Positions 7,045 to 9,400 of a DNA stretch of 9,400 nucleotides are shown here, piece by piece (position 1 is the first letter of the stretch; the number at the start of each line of letters is the position of its first letter). The notes beneath the pieces were generated by a model that did not search any database, was not told where the DNA came from, and saw only the letters and a program-made list of their open reading frames with translations. The DNA is from Acidobacteriota bacterium (lineage in GTDB: Bacteria; Acidobacteriota; Terriglobia; Terriglobales; Acidobacteriaceae): assembly GCA_021819255.1 (NCBI GenBank), contig JAKART010000060.1:1-9400 (forward strand), given 5' to 3'. Made by a program: the position numbers and the translations under genes.

Positions 7045-7328
7045 CCCCCGTCCCGAGACGCCGGCGGCCGGCAGCAATTCAAACGGCCGCGGGTCTTGCG
7101 CCCTCGGCCAAATTTCCGCTCATCGCCCACGCTGATGCGCGGCGGCTGCATTTCGACGGCCTGCCTGCATCGCCGGGGAGGCTGCCTGGAAGATATCTCC
7201 GTCAGGGATCTGGACGTCTCCGGAACGGAAGCCGGATTTCTGCGCCTCAAGCTGCCGAACGGCGGTCTGCCGGGGGAAGATCCGGTGCCGAGAACGACCC
7301 AAAGGCCGCAGGGTGAGCTGTCTGCGTC
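7045..7328. other. Untranslated trailer of the ABC/peptidase operon; no clear gene
   Basis: Between the fusion gene stop and the terminator lie 284 bases without a supported gene. One plus frame (7132-7359) encodes EDISVRDLDVSGTEAGFLRL around 7189-7248 with plausible codon use. It has no ribosome binding site, matches no family I recognise and would end inside the terminator hairpin. It may be a gene remnant or chance. A small palindrome GCCGG-CGG-CCGGC is at 7060-7072. Confidence 0.4.
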
Positions 7329-7357
7329 AAAGGGCGCGGCTCAAGCCGCGCCCTTTT
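7329..7357 (+). terminator. Strong intrinsic terminator, possibly bidirectional
   Basis: The arms AAAGGGCGCGGCT (7329-7341) and AGCCGCGCCCTTT (7344-7356) pair perfectly over 13 bases around a tiny loop, and TTTT (7354-7357) follows on the plus strand. It lies between the plus-strand operon ending at 7044 and the minus-strand lipoprotein gene ending at 7415. The A-rich left arm gives TTT on the minus strand, so it may serve both. The short U-tract is its weak point. Confidence 0.75.
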
Positions 7358-7414
7358 GAGGTAAGCATTGGCGGTGTCCAGGGCTCCGGTAGAGCCGCAT
7401 CCTTCCGCAACGGC

Positions 7415-8275
7415 CTACTGAGACTGATACTGATTGGGCGGAGGGTAGGGAGATTGCTGTTGCTCGGTGATGGCGACGGAGCGCTCCAGGCGGAAGGTCA
7501 GGTACGTCCCCTGGGGGAGATAGATCTCCTTATTGCCCGTGAACGCGTCACCGGCAGTGCCTGCGCCGGCTCCAGCCAGACCGCCGATCAAAGCTCCTTT
7601 GCCGCCCCCGGCCAGGCCGCCGATCAGAGCGCCCAGCCCGGCTCCGCCGCCGGCGAAGAGCCCGGTGCGCATGCCTTTGCCCTTCTCCACGCGTTCAACG
7701 GAGGTGGTGGACACGGGGTAGATGCCCCAGCGCGATTGCACACCATCCAGGCGCACCTCAAGCACCGCAGCGCCCGCGAAGCGGCCAAGGGGCTTGGCAG
7801 CAATCACTGTACCCTGGGCGCGCGCGCCCTGGGGGATGATGACTTGGCCGTTCACCACCACATTGTCGACGATGGTAGCGGGGAAGGTCTCGCCGGGTTC
7901 GCTGATCTTCGAGCCGAGATCCTGATCCAGACTGACGCGCAACCGCGTGCCCGCAGGGAGATCGGCCATACGCGGTGGCGGAGGCGCCTGCTGCTGGTAC
8001 TGGCCAGATTGCTGTGGGTACGGCCCGGACTGCTGCGGGTACGGCCCGGAAGGAGGTCCGGATGGACCGCCTTGCTCCGGATAGGCGGAGGGATTTGCGC
8101 CATTGCCGCCCGGAACCGGCGAGGCTGGTCCATTGGGCGCGGCTGCGGCTCCCGGCGGCGCGCCGTTCCCAGGCTGCGACGAGGATTTGCAACCGGCCAG
8201 AAGGAGCGTGCTAAAGAGCGTCAGCGACGCGAATGCAGACGCGGCAGGAAAAAGCAAACTGCGACGGGGATTCAT
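7415..8275 (-). CDS. Envelope lipoprotein with Pro/Gln-rich linker and glycine-zipper segment
   Basis: The ATG at 8275-8273 is chosen because GGAG lies eight bases upstream and the product then begins with a normal lipoprotein signal: MNPRRSLLF, a hydrophobic stretch and the lipobox LAGC with Cys29. The frame is open farther upstream (to 8353), but such starts would bury the signal peptide. The 286-residue product has a flexible linker rich in Pro, Gly and Gln (30-105), including three tandem copies of SGxYxQQ (76-96). A conserved-looking beta-rich domain follows (about 106-198), beginning LPAGTRLRVSLDQDLGSK and containing VIIPQGARAQGTV. Residues 205-245 are a glycine zipper with a repeated ALIGGLAG (216-223 and 228-235), and a last strand YLPQGTYLTFRLERSV (252-267) precedes a Pro/Gln tail. 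The linker suggests a lipid-anchored protein that spans part of the periplasm, while glycine zippers often pack in or against membranes. The function is unknown. It is transcribed alone, with terminator 7329-7357 after it and 299 bases before it. Confidence 0.85.
   Translation of the reverse strand: MNPRRSLLFPAASAFASLTLFSTLLLAGCKSSSQPGNGAPPGAAAAPNGPASPVPGGNGANPSAYPEQGGPSGPPSGPYPQQSGPYPQQSGQYQQQAPPPPRMADLPAGTRLRVSLDQDLGSKISEPGETFPATIVDNVVVNGQVIIPQGARAQGTVIAAKPLGRFAGAAVLEVRLDGVQSRWGIYPVSTTSVERVEKGKGMRTGLFAGGGAGLGALIGGLAGGGKGALIGGLAGAGAGTAGDAFTGNKEIYLPQGTYLTFRLERSVAITEQQQSPYPPPNQYQSQ
7988..8050 (-). repeat. Three tandem 21-bp units inside the lipoprotein gene
   Basis: The coding strand carries three in-frame 21-base units translating to SGPYPQQ, SGPYPQQ and SGQYQQQ. 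The first two are nearly identical in DNA. Length changes by 21 bp would keep the frame and alter linker reach. Confidence 0.7.
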
Positions 8276-8574
8276 GAGGTCCACTCCAGAAGAGAAGGTT
8301 TCGCCCATGGGCGATGAAAGAAAACAGGACAGTCCAGTTGTGGTGACTACCAAATTATGTCATTGCCCGGCGGCAAACGGAATGGATTCTTTTGATAAGC
8401 CGCAGCCGTGTCAGCGGCCGAACCCGGCTTTGCCCCTCCAGATCGGCGTCTGGGGGGCGCAAGGCGATGGGTTGCAATGCTGACGGCGCCCGTTGCGCGG
8501 TGAAACGCAGAGACCGAGGCCGAGACGCCTGATCATGCCTCCGCCGGCCGCCTTCTGGCTGGACCGGCTCCCGG
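8276..8574. other. Intergenic region upstream of the lipoprotein gene
   Basis: No gene is supported here. It contains a relatively AT-rich patch (8340-8400) with a possible promoter, and a hairpin with 9-bp arms at 8434-8442 and 8449-8457 (one T-G pair, six-base loop). The hairpin lacks a T-run on either strand. It might help end transcription of the dehydrogenase gene or mark nothing at all. A smaller palindrome GACCGG-CTC-CCGGTC (8562-8576) overlaps the dehydrogenase stop codon. Confidence 0.45.
8354..8382 (-). promoter_or_regulatory. Possible sigma-70-type promoter of the lipoprotein gene
   Basis: On the minus strand CATAAT (8359-8354) is a five-of-six match to TATAAT, with TTCCGT (8382-8377) 17 bases upstream as a poor -35. 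Transcription would start near 8347 and leave a leader of about 70 bases before the ATG at 8275. The -35 is weak, so the call is tentative. Confidence 0.35.
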
Positions 8575-9400
8575 TCACCCCTGAACCGGCTCCCAGCGGC
8601 CAGAGTCTCCAGAGCGCAAGATCGCCTGGATCACGGCCAGGTTGGCGACGGAATCCTCCAGCGGAACCGGGACTTCGGTGTTGTCGAGGATGGCGCGGGC
8701 AAAGGCGTCGCCCTGGAGGGTGTATTGGTCGGCGGTGGGAAAGCTCTCCGTTGCGATGCCGCTCCAGTCCAGTTCCCCGGTGGCGTCGATGAAGAGGCGC
8801 GTGGGGCGGTCGTTGGGCGCGTTGAAGGGAACTTCGATCTCGAGGCGGCCGCGGGCGCCGAAGAAGTGGACGCGCTGGTAGGGGATCATCTGCGTGCCGC
8901 AGGTGAAGATGGCCTGCCCGGCAGGGAAGTCGAGGATGGCGGAAGCCAGCCGGTCGGTGCGCATTCCAGGATCGCGTTCGACCAGCGCCACCACCCGCGT
9001 CGGTTCCTGATCGAAGGCCATGCGAGCAGATTGAACGCAGTAGCAGCCGATGTCGTAGATGCCGCCTCCTCCCATCTCGGGAAGGTTGCGGATATTGGCG
9101 GGATCGGTGTTGAAGTAGCTGAAGTGCCCGTGGACGGCGAGCAACCGGCCGATGCGGCCTTGGGCGATGAGTTCACGCATCCGCAGCCACTGTGGGGCGC
9201 TGCGAATCATGAAGGCTTCCGAGATTTTGACGCCGGTGCGGGCGCGCACGTCGATCAGACCCCTGGCTTCCTCCACGGTCAGGCTGATGGGCTTCTCGCA
9301 AAGCACATGCTTGCCGGCTTCGGCGGCTTTCACGGTGAGTGGAACGTGCAGGTGATTGGGCAGCGGGTTGTAGACGGCGTCGATGTCGGGGTCAGCGAGG
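8575..9400 (-). CDS. Gfo/Idh/MocA family NAD(P)-dependent oxidoreductase, C-terminal part (cut by right edge)
   Basis: The minus frame is open from the right edge to a TGA at 8577-8575, giving 274 residues; the start and the dinucleotide-binding GxGxxG are outside the window. The visible part begins LADPDIDAVYNPLPNHLH, the end of the Rossmann domain, then CEKP with Lys36, the conserved lysine of the family, and SEAFMIR. GGGGIYDIGCYCVQSAR (110-126) holds the catalytic-region motif, with Asp116 and Tyr120 where many relatives have DxGxH. The Tyr form, together with FSYFNTDPANIRN, resembles the subgroup of NADP xylose/glucose dehydrogenases, glucose-fructose oxidoreductases and dihydrodiol dehydrogenases. 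It probably oxidises or reduces a sugar or related polyol in the cytoplasm; the substrate cannot be told. It reads in the same direction as the lipoprotein gene but is 299 bases away, so co-transcription is doubtful. Confidence 0.9.
   Translation of the reverse strand, partial: LADPDIDAVYNPLPNHLHVPLTVKAAEAGKHVLCEKPISLTVEEARGLIDVRARTGVKISEAFMIRSAPQWLRMRELIAQGRIGRLLAVHGHFSYFNTDPANIRNLPEMGGGGIYDIGCYCVQSARMAFDQEPTRVVALVERDPGMRTDRLASAILDFPAGQAIFTCGTQMIPYQRVHFFGARGRLEIEVPFNAPNDRPTRLFIDATGELDWSGIATESFPTADQYTLQGDAFARAILDNTEVPVPLEDSVANLAVIQAILRSGDSGRWEPVQG

Noticed and set aside
5761..7077. Minus frame of 438 residues opposite the peptidase domain
   Set aside because: The sense frame holds HEMAH, SETLAQY and YRKG in order; the antisense frame has no recognisable motif.
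7313..8317. Plus frame of 334 residues opposite the lipoprotein gene
   Set aside because: It is an antisense shadow: the minus strand has a lipobox, ribosome binding site and domain-like sequence, and the plus frame begins inside the trailer and runs through the terminator.
8562..8576. Palindrome GACCGG-CTC-CCGGTC as terminator of the dehydrogenase gene
   Set aside because: The stem is only six pairs, overlaps the stop codon and is not followed by a T-run on the minus strand.

Overview
The window is GC-rich bacterial chromosome. It most resembles an Acidobacteriota genome (soil Terriglobia/Bryobacter-like). This is an inference from the ABC-2 permease fused to an M1 peptidase domain, the Pro/Gln-rich glycine-zipper lipoprotein and the glycoside hydrolase remnant; there is no rRNA or other marker gene to prove it. 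No phage, insertion sequence, CRISPR array, tRNA or rRNA was seen.

Layout from left to right. At 1-203 (minus) lies the N-terminal part of a MarR-family regulator that runs off the left edge, with a strong 27-bp dyad (252-278) in its upstream region. A gene-poor stretch of about 620 bases follows (204-824); it holds a 13-bp tandem repeat (400-477) and a GC-rich inverted repeat (705-733). At 825-1730 (plus) is an AlgH/YqgE-domain protein with an unusual N-terminal export signal or anchor. On the minus strand at 1749 to about 2250 is the decayed C-terminal end of a family 3 glycoside hydrolase, with a frameshift and an internal stop. The main unit is a two-gene plus-strand operon: an ABC ATPase (2516-3415) and a 1204-residue permease fused to an extracytoplasmic M1-type zinc peptidase domain (3430-7044). 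A possible ECF-sigma promoter (2358-2385) precedes it, and a strong hairpin terminator (7329-7357) lies 285 bases after it. On the minus strand follow an outer-envelope lipoprotein with a glycine zipper (7415-8275) and the C-terminal 274 residues of a Gfo/Idh/MocA sugar-type dehydrogenase that runs off the right edge (8575-9400).

How it fits together. The ATPase and the fusion permease should form one ABC-2-type complex: the ATPase drives the membrane part and the peptidase domain sits on the far side of the membrane. This is the most distinctive system in the window. Its peptidase keeps HExxH, the third zinc-ligand Glu and the YxKG tyrosine, but has one extra residue between HExxH and that Glu and lacks a canonical GxMEN motif. 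Its substrate cannot be read from the sequence. The other genes look like independent single-gene units, several with envelope or sugar-metabolism flavour.
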